From NCBI GenBank assembly GCA_016869175.1, contig VGEV01000017.1, positions 1 through 39,147 of the forward strand: a stretch of DNA of 39,147 nucleotides. Reading direction: 5' to 3'. A program made the translations under genes and the position numbers. Positions 27,395 through 36,397 of this stretch are shown here, one piece after another. The stretch's first letter is position 1. Each line of letters starts with the position of its first letter. The notes under the pieces were generated by a model, which saw only the letters and a list, made by a program, of their open reading frames with translations, was not told the origin of the DNA and searched no databases. Source of the DNA: Alphaproteobacteria bacterium (lineage in GTDB: Bacteria > Pseudomonadota > Alphaproteobacteria > GCA-2731375).

Positions 27395-28945
27395 TCAGCC
27401 CCGCTGCTCTTGATCGGCCTCTCGCGACAGCTGACGGCGCAGCTCGGTCTTCAGGATCTTGTTGTAGGCGCTCTTCGGCAGGCTGTCGACGAAGCGATAG
27501 GCGCGCGGGCGCTTGTAGCGGGCAATGCGGTTCAGGCAATGCTCGTCGAGCGCGGCCTCGGTCAGGTTGCAGCCCGGGCGCGGAACCACGAAGGCCACGA
27601 CTTCCTCACCCCATTCGCGGTGTGGCCGGCCAACCACCGATACTTCCAGCACGTCGGCATGGCCCAACAACGCTTCCTCCACCTCGCGCGGATAGATGTT
27701 GGAGCCGCCGGAGATCAGCATGTCCTTGGCGCGGTCTTTGAGGGTCAGCAAGCCATCGGCCTCCAGCGTGCCCAGGTCGCCGGTGTGCAGCCAGCCGCCT
27801 TTCAGTGTCTCGAGCGTGGCCTCGGGATTATTCCAATAGCCGCGCATCACGATGTCGCCGCGCACCAGCACCTGGCCAAGCTCGCCCGGCGGTAGCGGGC
27901 GATCCGCCTCGTCGGCTACTTGGATTTCGACGCCCGTGCGGGTGTAGCCGGCGGAATTGAGCCTGGCATCGTGCCGGGGGTGCCGGGTCTCCAGGTGCTG
28001 TGCCTTGGACAGCAGGGAGATGGTGTTCGGGCTCTCGCCCTGCCCGTAGATCTGCACCAGGCGCGGCCCCAGCAGCGCCAGCGCCCGTTCCAGATCGGCC
28101 CGATACATGTGGCTGCCGCCATAGATCAGCGTGCGCAGGTTGCGGTAGTCGGCACCTTGCGCGCCGGCATCGTTGACCAGGCGGGTCAGCATGGTGGGCG
28201 CGTGATACATGGTCACGTTGCGATAGTGGCCGAGCAGCGACACCGCCTCCGCCGGCTGGTAGCTGGCGCCTTCCGGCACGACGTTGGTCGTGCCGGCCGC
28301 CAGCGCGGGGATCGACCACAGGCCGCAGCCATGCGACAGGGGGGCCGCGTGCACCATGCTGTCGCCGACCCGAAGCTGGTCGATGTCCGCCAGGAACGTC
28401 AATGTCAGCACCATCAGATTGCGATGCGTCAGCGTGGCGCCCTTGGGTCTTCCCGTCGTGCCGCTGGTGTAGAACAGCCAGGCCGGATCCTCCGGGCCGG
28501 CCTCGCTGAGCGCGAGCTCATCGCCGCGCAGCAGGCGTTGGTATTCCGCCGTCTCGACGCTGACCACCGGCAGCCGGCCTTGGCGGACCTGTGGCAGGTT
28601 GGCCAGCCGCTCCGCCAGCGCGTCGTCGGCCAGGCACGCCTTGGCGCCGGAACTTTCGACGACATAGGCGATCTCGTTCTCGTGCAGGCGGAAGTTGACG
28701 GGCACCGCCACCAGGCCGGCATGCCAAAGTCCGAACAACACCTCGAAATAGTCCGGACGATTGGCCATCGCCACCACGACGCGCTCGGTCGGCGCCAGGT
28801 TCAGCCGCGTGCGCAAGCCCCCCGCCAATCGTGCCACGCGCGCCGCGAGCCCGGCATAGTCGTAGACGGGCCGGGGGCCATGCGCCACGGCGAGCGCCCG
28901 GGGATAGGTCAAGGCGGTGTTGCGCAACAGCCGCGCCGTGTTCAT
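27395..28945 (-). CDS. AMP-forming acyl-CoA synthetase/ligase
   Basis: LFYTSGTTGRPKGATLTHRNL, QIYGQGESPNTIS, GWLHTGDLGTLEADGLLTLKDRAKDMLISGGSNIYPREVEEAL. Confidence 0.95.
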   Translation of the reverse strand: MNTARLLRNTALTYPRALAVAHGPRPVYDYAGLAARVARLAGGLRTRLNLAPTERVVVAMANRPDYFEVLFGLWHAGLVAVPVNFRLHENEIAYVVESSGAKACLADDALAERLANLPQVRQGRLPVVSVETAEYQRLLRGDELALSEAGPEDPAWLFYTSGTTGRPKGATLTHRNLMVLTLTFLADIDQLRVGDSMVHAAPLSHGCGLWSIPALAAGTTNVVPEGASYQPAEAVSLLGHYRNVTMYHAPTMLTRLVNDAGAQGADYRNLRTLIYGGSHMYRADLERALALLGPRLVQIYGQGESPNTISLLSKAQHLETRHPRHDARLNSAGYTRTGVEIQVADEADRPLPPGELGQVLVRGDIVMRGYWNNPEATLETLKGGWLHTGDLGTLEADGLLTLKDRAKDMLISGGSNIYPREVEEALLGHADVLEVSVVGRPHREWGEEVVAFVVPRPGCNLTEAALDEHCLNRIARYKRPRAYRFVDSLPKSAYNKILKTELRRQLSREADQEQRG

Positions 28946-28964
28946 GGCGAAGTCCCTTCGGTTG

Positions 28965-29903
28965 TCACCAGCCGAGTTGCCGACGCAACTCGGCCACGAG
29001 TTCGAGATGTCGTTCGTGCTCGCCGGCGAAGCGCAGCACGAGATGCGTGGCGCCGGCCTCGGCATAGCCGTTCACCCACTCGGCCGCCTGCCCGGGCGCT
29101 CCGCCGAAGCAGGCCTGGCGCTGGCGCAGCAGGTCGGGACGTTGGCCATAATAGGCCTTGAGGAAGGCGTCGATGCGGGCTTCCGCGCGGGCGCTGTCGT
29201 CGTCGATGGCAAGTGTCAGGTATATGGCGCCGGCAATGCCGGCCGGGTCGCGGCCCGCTTCGCGCGCCATCGCCTGCACCTCGGCCCACTGCGTTCCCCA
29301 TGTGCCGGCGTCGGGGCCGGTCGGGAACCAGCCGTCGAAATGCCGGGCCGCGCGTGTACGCGCCGCCTGCACCGAACCGCCGATCCAGATGGGCGGGCCG
29401 CCCGGGCGGTGCGGCGTCGGACCCAGGATGCCGCCACGCACCAGCCAGCGGCCGTCCCAGTCGACCGGCTTGCCCTGCCAGAGGAGGCGCGTCAGCCGCA
29501 GGCCTTCCAGCAAGCGGCCCACCCGCTTCTCGAAGGGCACGCCGGCGGCGGCGAATTCGGCGCGGATGTTCGGCACGTCGGTGGCGATGCCGACGCCCAG
29601 GATCAGGCGGCCTTCCGCGATCTGGTCGAGCGTCGCCAACTGGTGCGCCAGCACCACCGGATTGCGCAAGGCGGGCAGCAACACGGCGGTGCCCAGCGTC
29701 ACGCGCCGCGTGCGCGCGGCGGCCGCCGCCAGCAGCGTGACCGGATCGTGCCGCGGCCGGGCCAGCAGCGAGTCGCCCGCCCAGACGGAATCGTAGCCGA
29801 GCGCCTCCGCCCGCTCCGCCAGGCGCAGCAGCGGAGCCGCCGCGGGCCGGCCTTCCATGATCTGCTCGCGCGTTGGCAGCAGGTAACCAAGCTTGGGTGT
29901 CAT
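28965..29903 (-). CDS. LLM-class flavin oxidoreductase (F420-type annotation group)
   Basis: RLAERAEALGYDSVWAGDSL, VTLGTAVLLPALRNPVVLAHQLATLDQIAEGRLILGVGIA, PPIWIGGSVQAARTRAARHFDGWFP. Confidence 0.92.
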   Translation of the reverse strand: MTPKLGYLLPTREQIMEGRPAAAPLLRLAERAEALGYDSVWAGDSLLARPRHDPVTLLAAAAARTRRVTLGTAVLLPALRNPVVLAHQLATLDQIAEGRLILGVGIATDVPNIRAEFAAAGVPFEKRVGRLLEGLRLTRLLWQGKPVDWDGRWLVRGGILGPTPHRPGGPPIWIGGSVQAARTRAARHFDGWFPTGPDAGTWGTQWAEVQAMAREAGRDPAGIAGAIYLTLAIDDDSARAEARIDAFLKAYYGQRPDLLRQRQACFGGAPGQAAEWVNGYAEAGATHLVLRFAGEHERHLELVAELRRQLGW

Positions 29904-29939
29904 CGGCCGCTTCCTTGCTGCTGGTCAGGCCCCCGGCAT

Positions 29940-30338
29940 TCAGGCGCCCAGCACAACGAAACCCGGCAGTGCCGCCGCCGCGCGATCGAAGGTCGCGGTC
30001 TCGGCGCAGCCGGCAGCCCGATTCGTGGCGCCGATCAGGCAGTCCGCAAAGTCCGCCCGAACATCGCGATAGCGCCGAAACGCCGCCCAGGCTTCCTCGG
30101 CCCCTTCGATCATGAAACTCTTGGTCCGCAGCAGGTTAGCCAGAATGCCGGCGACCTCCTGCCGACGATAGCGATACCCGCTCTCCAATACCCAGACCAA
30201 TTCCACCAGCACAACGCGGTTGATCCACAACGGAGCTTCCGCCGCGGCCCGTTCGACAAAACGCTGCGCCCGGGCCGCCTCATCGGCGTCGTCGCGCAGC
30301 AAGAGGCGCAGAAGCACGTTGGTATCGAGGCCCTTCAT
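29940..30338 (-). CDS. PIN-domain ribonuclease toxin (VapC type)
   Basis: MKGLDTNVLLRLLLRDD, VVLVELVWVLESGY, ADFADCLIGATNRAAGCAETATFDR; overlaps the antitoxin by 4 nt. Confidence 0.92.
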   Translation of the reverse strand: MKGLDTNVLLRLLLRDDADEAARAQRFVERAAAEAPLWINRVVLVELVWVLESGYRYRRQEVAGILANLLRTKSFMIEGAEEAWAAFRRYRDVRADFADCLIGATNRAAGCAETATFDRAAAALPGFVVLGA

Positions 30339-30586
30339 GCGCGCCGCGCCCGCTTGGCGGAACGTCGGCGGATCGTCGCTTCGATCTCTGCCAGGTCGAG
30401 CTTGGCGCGCGGCCGCGGCACCGAAGCCTGCAGCTCGGCCAGCGTGATCGTCGTCGGCACCATCAGGGCCGTGCCATCCTCCTGCAGCAGGAACTCGACC
30501 CGGTCGCCCGCCTTGAGACGCAGACGGTCGCGCACGTCCTTGGGAATGGTGGTCTGTCCCTTGCTGGTGATCGTCGCGATGGCCAT
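30335..30586 (-). CDS. AbrB/MazE-like antitoxin (VapB type)
   Basis: ATITSKGQTTIPKDVRDRLRLKAGDRVEFLLQEDG. Confidence 0.93.
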   Translation of the reverse strand: MAIATITSKGQTTIPKDVRDRLRLKAGDRVEFLLQEDGTALMVPTTITLAELQASVPRPRAKLDLAEIEATIRRRSAKRARRA

Positions 30587-30663
30587 CGCCTTGCCCTTTC
30601 GTTCGAACCTGCTCCTTGCTTTATGGTAAGGGGAACAAGTTGCGAAGGCGTGGTTGGTCCATT

Positions 30664-31845
30664 TCAGATCACGCCCTCGCCGCGCAGGCGCTGCAACTCC
30701 GCCGGCGACAGGCCGCAGAGCTCGTCCAGCAGGGCCTCGCTATGCTCGCCCAGAAGCGGCGGCCGGCTGAGGGTGGCGGGCGAGTCCGACAGCTTGATCG
30801 GGCAGCCGACGGTCTGGAAGGCCCCGCGCGGCGGATAGTCGAGTTCCACGATCATCTCGCGCGCCTTCAAGTGCGGGTCAGCCAGCACCTCGGCGGTGTC
30901 CTGGCAGGCGCCGCACGGCACGCCCGCCTCGCCCATCAGGCGCATCACCTCGTGCTTGCCGCGCGCGCTCGTCCAGGCGGTGAGCAGGGGGTCGAACGCC
31001 GCGCGGTTCTGCCAGCGGGCTTCGGGCGTGCTGAACCGCGGATCGTGGGTCAACTCCGGCTGGCCGAGCACGCGCGCCAGCGCCGGCCACATCTGCTGCT
31101 GGGCGTAGATGTAGACGTAGTCGTTGGGGCCGCCCGGCGCGCAAGGGTAGGTGCTGCCCGGCACGGTCTGGCCCAGTTGGTTGCCGGTGCGCGGACCGAC
31201 CCCGCCCCGGCGCTGGTGGTCGCGCAGGCTGATGCGGATGAGGTTGACCACGGCATCCTGCATGGAGACTTCCACATGCTGGCCACGGCCTGTCGCGTGG
31301 CGCTGTTGCAGGGCCGCCAGGATGCCGATCGTCATGTGCATGCCGGTGCCGCTGTCGCCGATCGCCGGCCAAACATAGGTCGGCGGGTTGTCGGGGAAGC
31401 CGGTGATGCACATGGCCCCGCCCATGGCCTGCGCAATGGGCTCGAAGCTCTTGAACTCGGCATAAGGGCCATGGGTGCCGAAGCCTTTGATCGTGGCGTA
31501 GATCAGCCTGGGGTTGAGCGCCTTCAGCGCGGCATAGCCCAGGCCCAGCCGGTCGAGCGCGCCGGGCCCGAAATTCTCCACCAGCACGTCGGACTTGGCG
31601 ATCACCTGGCGGAACAGCGCCTTGCCCTCCGGCTTCTTCAGGTCGAGCGTCAGGCTCCGCTTGTTGGCGTTCAGCACCAGGAAGAACAGGCTGTCGCCGG
31701 CTTGCGCGCGGGCGATGTCGCCGCCCTTCGGCTCCTCCAGCTTGATCACTTCGGCACCCAGGAAGCCCAGGATCTGCGTGCAGGCGGGCCCCGCCTGGTT
31801 GTGCGTCATGTCGATCACCCGGATACCGCTCAGCGCCTTGTCCAT
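30664..31845 (-). CDS. CaiB/BaiF CoA-transferase, formyl-CoA:oxalate CoA-transferase-like
   Basis: MDKALSGIRVIDMTHNQAGPACTQILGFLGAEVIKLEEPKGGDIAR, NANKRSLTLDLKKPEGKALF, SDVLVENFGPGALDRLGLGY. Confidence 0.9.
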   Translation of the reverse strand: MDKALSGIRVIDMTHNQAGPACTQILGFLGAEVIKLEEPKGGDIARAQAGDSLFFLVLNANKRSLTLDLKKPEGKALFRQVIAKSDVLVENFGPGALDRLGLGYAALKALNPRLIYATIKGFGTHGPYAEFKSFEPIAQAMGGAMCITGFPDNPPTYVWPAIGDSGTGMHMTIGILAALQQRHATGRGQHVEVSMQDAVVNLIRISLRDHQRRGGVGPRTGNQLGQTVPGSTYPCAPGGPNDYVYIYAQQQMWPALARVLGQPELTHDPRFSTPEARWQNRAAFDPLLTAWTSARGKHEVMRLMGEAGVPCGACQDTAEVLADPHLKAREMIVELDYPPRGAFQTVGCPIKLSDSPATLSRPPLLGEHSEALLDELCGLSPAELQRLRGEGVI

Positions 31846-31913
31846 GTCGCGTCCCCCTGCTGCCGCGCCTAGCTTAGCAGCCCTGCTCCGCTATGCTGCC
31901 ATGCGGAGCGAGG

Positions 31914-33068
31914 ATGACGATGGCCGAGATCGAAGCCTTGCGGGGCGATGTGCTGCCGGCGGGCATTCGCGCCCGCTTCGTCGACGGCATCAACGGCTTG
32001 CGCATGCATGTCCTGGAGGCGGGCTACGAGACACCCGGCCGGCCTTGCCTCTTGCTGCTGCACGGCTTCCCGGAACTGGCCTATAGCTGGCGCAAGGTGA
32101 TGCTGCCCTTGGCGGCGGCCGGCTTCCACGTGGTCGCGCCCGACCAGCGCGGCTATGGCCGCACGACCGGCTGGAATGCCGACTACGACGGCGATCTGGC
32201 GCCGTTCCGCTACCTCAACATCGTGCGCGACAGTCTGGGGCTGGTCGCGGCGCTCGGCCATCGCCAAGTGGCGGCGGTGATCGGCCACGATTTCGGCTCG
32301 CCCATCGCCGCCTATTGCGGGCTGATCCGGCCGGACGTGTTTCGCAAGGTGGCATTGTTGAGCGCGCCGTTCGCCGGGCCGCCGGACCTGCCCTTCGCCA
32401 CCGATGGCCAGCCCTCGCCAGCGCCGGCCGCCGACATCCATGCCGCGCTGGCCGCCCTGCCGCGCCCGCGCAAGCACTATCATTGGTATTACTCGACGCG
32501 GGCCGCGGACGCGGACATGCGCCATTGCCGGCAAGGCATTCACGCCTTCCTGCGCGCCTACTACCATCACAAGAGCGCCGACTGGCGGGCCATCCGGCCG
32601 TTCCGGCTGCAAGCCTGGCGGGCGGACGAACTGGCCCGCATGCCGACCTACTACATCATGGACTTGGGCGAGAACATGGCCGAGACGGTGGCCAAGGAAA
32701 TGCCGGGCCCGGCCGAGGCGGCGGCCTGCCGCTGGCTCGGCGAGGCCGAGCTTGCGGTCTATTCGGCCGAGTTCGCCCGCACCGGTTTCCAGGGCGGCCT
32801 CAACTGGTATCGCTGCCGCACCAACGGCCGGTTCGCAGCGGAACTGCAGATTTTCTCGGGCCGGCGGATCGAGGTGCCGACCCTGTTCATGGCCGGCGAG
32901 GCCGACTGGGGTGTTTACCAGACGCCGGGCGATTTCGAGAAGATGCAGACCGCGGCCTGCGCCCGCATGCTGGGCTGTCACCTGCTGCCGGGCGCCGGCC
33001 ACTGGGTGCAGCAGGAGCAGCCCGAACCGGTTGCCCGGCTGCTGCGCGACTTCCTCGCAGCCGGCTGA
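31914..33068 (+). CDS. Alpha/beta hydrolase (epoxide-hydrolase-like)
   Basis: LLLLHGFPELAYSWRKVMLPLAAAGFHVVAPDQRGYGRT, VIGHDFGSPIAAYCGL (HD nucleophile), PGAGHWVQQEQPEPV. Confidence 0.9.
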   Translation: MTMAEIEALRGDVLPAGIRARFVDGINGLRMHVLEAGYETPGRPCLLLLHGFPELAYSWRKVMLPLAAAGFHVVAPDQRGYGRTTGWNADYDGDLAPFRYLNIVRDSLGLVAALGHRQVAAVIGHDFGSPIAAYCGLIRPDVFRKVALLSAPFAGPPDLPFATDGQPSPAPAADIHAALAALPRPRKHYHWYYSTRAADADMRHCRQGIHAFLRAYYHHKSADWRAIRPFRLQAWRADELARMPTYYIMDLGENMAETVAKEMPGPAEAAACRWLGEAELAVYSAEFARTGFQGGLNWYRCRTNGRFAAELQIFSGRRIEVPTLFMAGEADWGVYQTPGDFEKMQTAACARMLGCHLLPGAGHWVQQEQPEPVARLLRDFLAAG

Positions 33069-33071
33069 GCC

Positions 33072-33614
33072 TCAGAGCCCGGCTTCGGCCCGCATGCGGA
33101 AGATCGGGTCGTCCTTGTCGCGGCGCTGCTGGGCCCATTCCGGCTTCAAGGGCGGCGCGTTGCCGGTGAAGGTGCGGGTCGCCTCGAACACCACGATCCG
33201 CCGGGCAATGCCCCACTTGCCGCCCCGCCGCTCCATGCGATCGACATAGCGGCCGTAAGAGGAAAGCTGGACGGGGCTGTTGCCGTCGCCGGCGCCGTAT
33301 TCCTTCTGCGCCTTGGGCCCCAGCGTGTGCGCGGTCATGAAATAGGTCTCGACGATGGCGAGATCGTTGCCGGCGAACTCGATAAGGCAGTTGCCGATGA
33401 AGTGCATGCATTGCGGCGCGCCGCCGGTGCGCGTCTTGGCGAAGGCGATGAAGCCATCCACCCCGCCTTTGTAATCGCCATGGTCGTCATAGGCGTCGGC
33501 GAAATATACCTCGCGGATGGCTTCCCAGTCCGCGCGGTCGACGGCGCGGCAATAGCGCGCCATCACGTCGCGAATCTCTTCCCGGTCGAGGATGCGGCGG
33601 GTCGCGTCGGTCAT
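33072..33614 (-). CDS. NTF2-like/SnoaL-like domain protein
   Basis: DREEIRDVMARYCRAVDRADWEAIREVYFADAYDDHGDYKGGVDGFIAF, HFIGNCLIEFAGNDLAIVETYF, YGRYVDRMERRGGKWGIARR. Confidence 0.88.
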   Translation of the reverse strand: MTDATRRILDREEIRDVMARYCRAVDRADWEAIREVYFADAYDDHGDYKGGVDGFIAFAKTRTGGAPQCMHFIGNCLIEFAGNDLAIVETYFMTAHTLGPKAQKEYGAGDGNSPVQLSSYGRYVDRMERRGGKWGIARRIVVFEATRTFTGNAPPLKPEWAQQRRDKDDPIFRMRAEAGL

Positions 33615-33696
33615 GGCGGGCGGGCTCCTTGGCTTGGCGCCGGCAAGACTAGCAGAGGGCATGGGGCGGCGCGGGCGGCGCATACCAGGAATGCCC

Positions 33697-33720
33697 TAGC
33701 CGGCGTTGGCCGGCCGGCTA
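33697..33720 (-). terminator. Stable hairpin at the 3' end of the molybdenum hydroxylase gene
   Basis: TAGCCGGC-gttggccg-GCCGGCTA, perfect 8-bp stem; includes the minus-strand stop codon TAG; no evident U-tract. Confidence 0.4.
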
Positions 33721-35967
33721 TTTCCCGTCCGGCTCCAGTGCCGCCAGCACTTTCGGCGGCGACATCGGCAGGCTGCTGAAGCGGATGCCAAGCGCACCGT
33801 AGAGGGCGTTCCTGACCGCCGCCAGCGGTGGCACGATCGGCACTTCGCCCACCCCGCGCACGCCCTGCGGGTGCTTGGGATTGGGTATCTCGATCATCAC
33901 CGCCTCGAGCTTCGGCAGGTCCGAGGCGACCGGCATGCGGTAGTCGAGGAAGCTCGGATTATCGACATGGCCGTTCTTGTCGTAAACCACTTCCTCGGTG
34001 AGCGCCCAGCCGATGCCCTGCGCCACGCCGCCCTGCATCTGGCCCTCGACATAGGCGGGGTGGATCGCACGGCCGACATCCTGAAAGGCGGTGTAGCGGG
34101 TCACCCAGACCCGGCCGGTGGCGCGGTCGACCTCGACATCGCAGATATGCGTGGCGAAGCCGCCCTCGGCGCCGGTGGTATTGAGCTGGACTCCGGCGCC
34201 GATCGGCCCGCCGGTCTCGCTCGCCTTGGCGGCGAGCTGGGCCAGCGTCAGCGGCGGGAACCTGCCGGCATTGTCGCCGGCCGGCCGTGCCTCGCCATCT
34301 TCCCAGGTGACCGCTTCGGGGTCGATCTTCCATAGCTTGGCCGCCCGCTCGCGCAAGCTCTTGATCACCTGCTCGATCGAACGGGTCACCACCATTGCGG
34401 AAGCATAGGTCACGCGGCTGCCGCCGGTCAGATTGCTGAAGCCGATCGAGCTCGTGTCGCCGATCAGCACCTGCACCTTGCGGTAGTCGATGCCCAACAA
34501 TTCGGCCGTGATGTTGGCGATGGAGGCCCGGCTGCCGCCGATGTCCGGATGCCCGGTGACGACGACAACACTGCCATCCTCGTTGATGCTGACATGCGCG
34601 CTCGACTCGCCGCCGGCGTTGAACCAGAAGCCGCTGGCCACGCCACGGCCCTGGTTGGGTCTCAGCGGGGCCTGGTAATGCGGGTGCACCAGCGCCGCCT
34701 TCAGCGTCTCCTCGTAGCCGATGATCGGAAGGACCGGGCCATAGGCCGCCTTGGTGCCCTGCTTGGCGGCGTTCTTCAGGCGCAGTTCCAAGGGGTCCAT
34801 GCCCAGCGCCGCGGCCAGCTCGTCCATCACGCATTCCACGGCATAGGCGCCGATCGGCGCACCGGGCGCCCGGTAGGCGGCGACCTTGGAGCGGTTGCTG
34901 ACGACATCGAAGCCCAGCGAATGCACGTTGGGGATGTCATAGGGGGTGAACGAGCAGCCGGCAGCGCCGCGGATGGGCGACCCGGGCATCGCGCCGGCCT
35001 GCAGGCAGAAGGTGCCTTGCGCGGCGACGATGCGGCCGTCCTTGGTGGCGCCCAGTCTGACGGTGCTGGATGAGCCCGAGGTCGGGCCGGTGGCGCGGAA
35101 CACTTCGCCGCGCGTCATCACCATTTTCACCGGGCGGCCGGACATGCGCGCCAGCACCAGGGCCAGCGGCTCCAGGTAGACGATGGTCTTGCCACCGAAG
35201 CCGCCGCCGATCTCGGCCGGGATGGCGCGGATGTCGCTCTGCGGCAGCCCGGTCAGATAGGCGCACATCGCGCGCACCATGAACTGCCCCTGGCTCGAGC
35301 TCCAGATCGTCGCCTTGCCGTCGCCGCTGACGCTGACCAGGCAGGCATGCGGCTCGATATAGCCCTGGTGCACGGGCTCGGTCTTGAAGCTGCGTTCCAC
35401 GATGACGTCCGCTTCGGCGAAGCCGGCTTCGACATCGCCCAGCTTGTGCTCCAGCCGGCCGGCGATATTGGAAGGCTTGCCGTCGAAACGAATGTGCTCG
35501 TGCAGGATCGGCGCATCGGGCCGCATGGCCGCATCGACGTCAATCACCCAGGGCAGCACCTCGTAATCGACCGCGATCAGTTTCAGGGCCTGCTCGGCGA
35601 TGGCCGCCGTGGTGGCCGCCACAGCGGCGACCGCATGGCCCGCATACAGCGCCTTGTCGCGCGCCATGACGTTGCGCGAGATCCAACGCATGTCCTGAAT
35701 GCCCAGGATGACCGGCTTGTCGAGCGGGAACTCCACCAGATCCCTGCCGGTCATCACGGCCCTCACGCCCGGTAGCGCCGCCGCCTTGCTGGTGTCGATG
35801 GAGCGGATCCGGGCGTGCGGGTGCGCGCTGCGCAGCACCCGGCCCCAGAGCATGCCGGGCATGGTGGCGTCGGCGCCATAGGCGGCGCGTCCCGTCACCT
35901 TGTCGGCACCATCGGGCCTGAGGGTGCTCTGGCCGATCCACTTGTTGTTCGACTTGGCGATGTTCAT
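33718..35967 (-). CDS. Xanthine-dehydrogenase-family molybdopterin-binding (large) subunit
   Basis: KVTGRAAYGADATMPGMLWGRVLRSAHPHARI, PAEIGGGFGGKTIVYLEPLALVLAR, AAYRAPGAP, RGVGEVPIVPPLAAVRNAL. Confidence 0.93.
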   Translation of the reverse strand: MNIAKSNNKWIGQSTLRPDGADKVTGRAAYGADATMPGMLWGRVLRSAHPHARIRSIDTSKAAALPGVRAVMTGRDLVEFPLDKPVILGIQDMRWISRNVMARDKALYAGHAVAAVAATTAAIAEQALKLIAVDYEVLPWVIDVDAAMRPDAPILHEHIRFDGKPSNIAGRLEHKLGDVEAGFAEADVIVERSFKTEPVHQGYIEPHACLVSVSGDGKATIWSSSQGQFMVRAMCAYLTGLPQSDIRAIPAEIGGGFGGKTIVYLEPLALVLARMSGRPVKMVMTRGEVFRATGPTSGSSSTVRLGATKDGRIVAAQGTFCLQAGAMPGSPIRGAAGCSFTPYDIPNVHSLGFDVVSNRSKVAAYRAPGAPIGAYAVECVMDELAAALGMDPLELRLKNAAKQGTKAAYGPVLPIIGYEETLKAALVHPHYQAPLRPNQGRGVASGFWFNAGGESSAHVSINEDGSVVVVTGHPDIGGSRASIANITAELLGIDYRKVQVLIGDTSSIGFSNLTGGSRVTYASAMVVTRSIEQVIKSLRERAAKLWKIDPEAVTWEDGEARPAGDNAGRFPPLTLAQLAAKASETGGPIGAGVQLNTTGAEGGFATHICDVEVDRATGRVWVTRYTAFQDVGRAIHPAYVEGQMQGGVAQGIGWALTEEVVYDKNGHVDNPSFLDYRMPVASDLPKLEAVMIEIPNPKHPQGVRGVGEVPIVPPLAAVRNALYGALGIRFSSLPMSPPKVLAALEPDGK

Positions 35968-36091
35968 GGCTGTCTACTCCGAAACCAATGGCCGGCGTTC
36001 CGCTGGGCCCAGTCTAGCAAACCTCGGCGATGTCTCGAGGAAGGAAGCTCGGCGCCTGCTGGGGCGGCCTGCCGTGCCGGCGTCGCGCCGG

Positions 36092-36397
36092 CTAATCCAG
36101 TTCGAGGTCCAACAACACCCAGATCGCCGCCTTCTGCCAGTGCAGGCCGGCATGCAAGGTGGCATACACCCCGCCCGGCAGCGCACCGCTCACCACGAAT
36201 TTCAGCGCGCGCAGCCCGGGCACCGCGTAGCGCTTGGCCTGGCCCGGCATCACCCGCGCGAGCGCGGCCTGCGCCACCGCCTCGGTCAGGCGCGATTCCA
36301 GCCAGCGGTAGCCGGCATCGTCGAGCGCCACCAGCGTCAAGTCCAGCGTGCCGCCCTTGTCGCCGGAACGGCCGATGGCGAGCGAACCGACCCTCAC
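36092..36397 (-). CDS. Small AtuA-associated ferredoxin-like-fold protein
   Basis: GTG start at 36397 (GTGA overlap with the upstream gene); VRVGSLAIGRSGDKGGTLDLTLVALDDAGYRWL... resembles the C-terminal domain of AtuA/DUF1446 proteins. Confidence 0.7.
   Translation of the reverse strand: MRVGSLAIGRSGDKGGTLDLTLVALDDAGYRWLESRLTEAVAQAALARVMPGQAKRYAVPGLRALKFVVSGALPGGVYATLHAGLHWQKAAIWVLLDLELD

Noticed and set aside
3344-31845. The two CoA-transferases as a recent duplication
   Set aside because: Both are class III CoA-transferases, but sequences differ strongly (one Frc-like, one not), so recent duplication is not supported.
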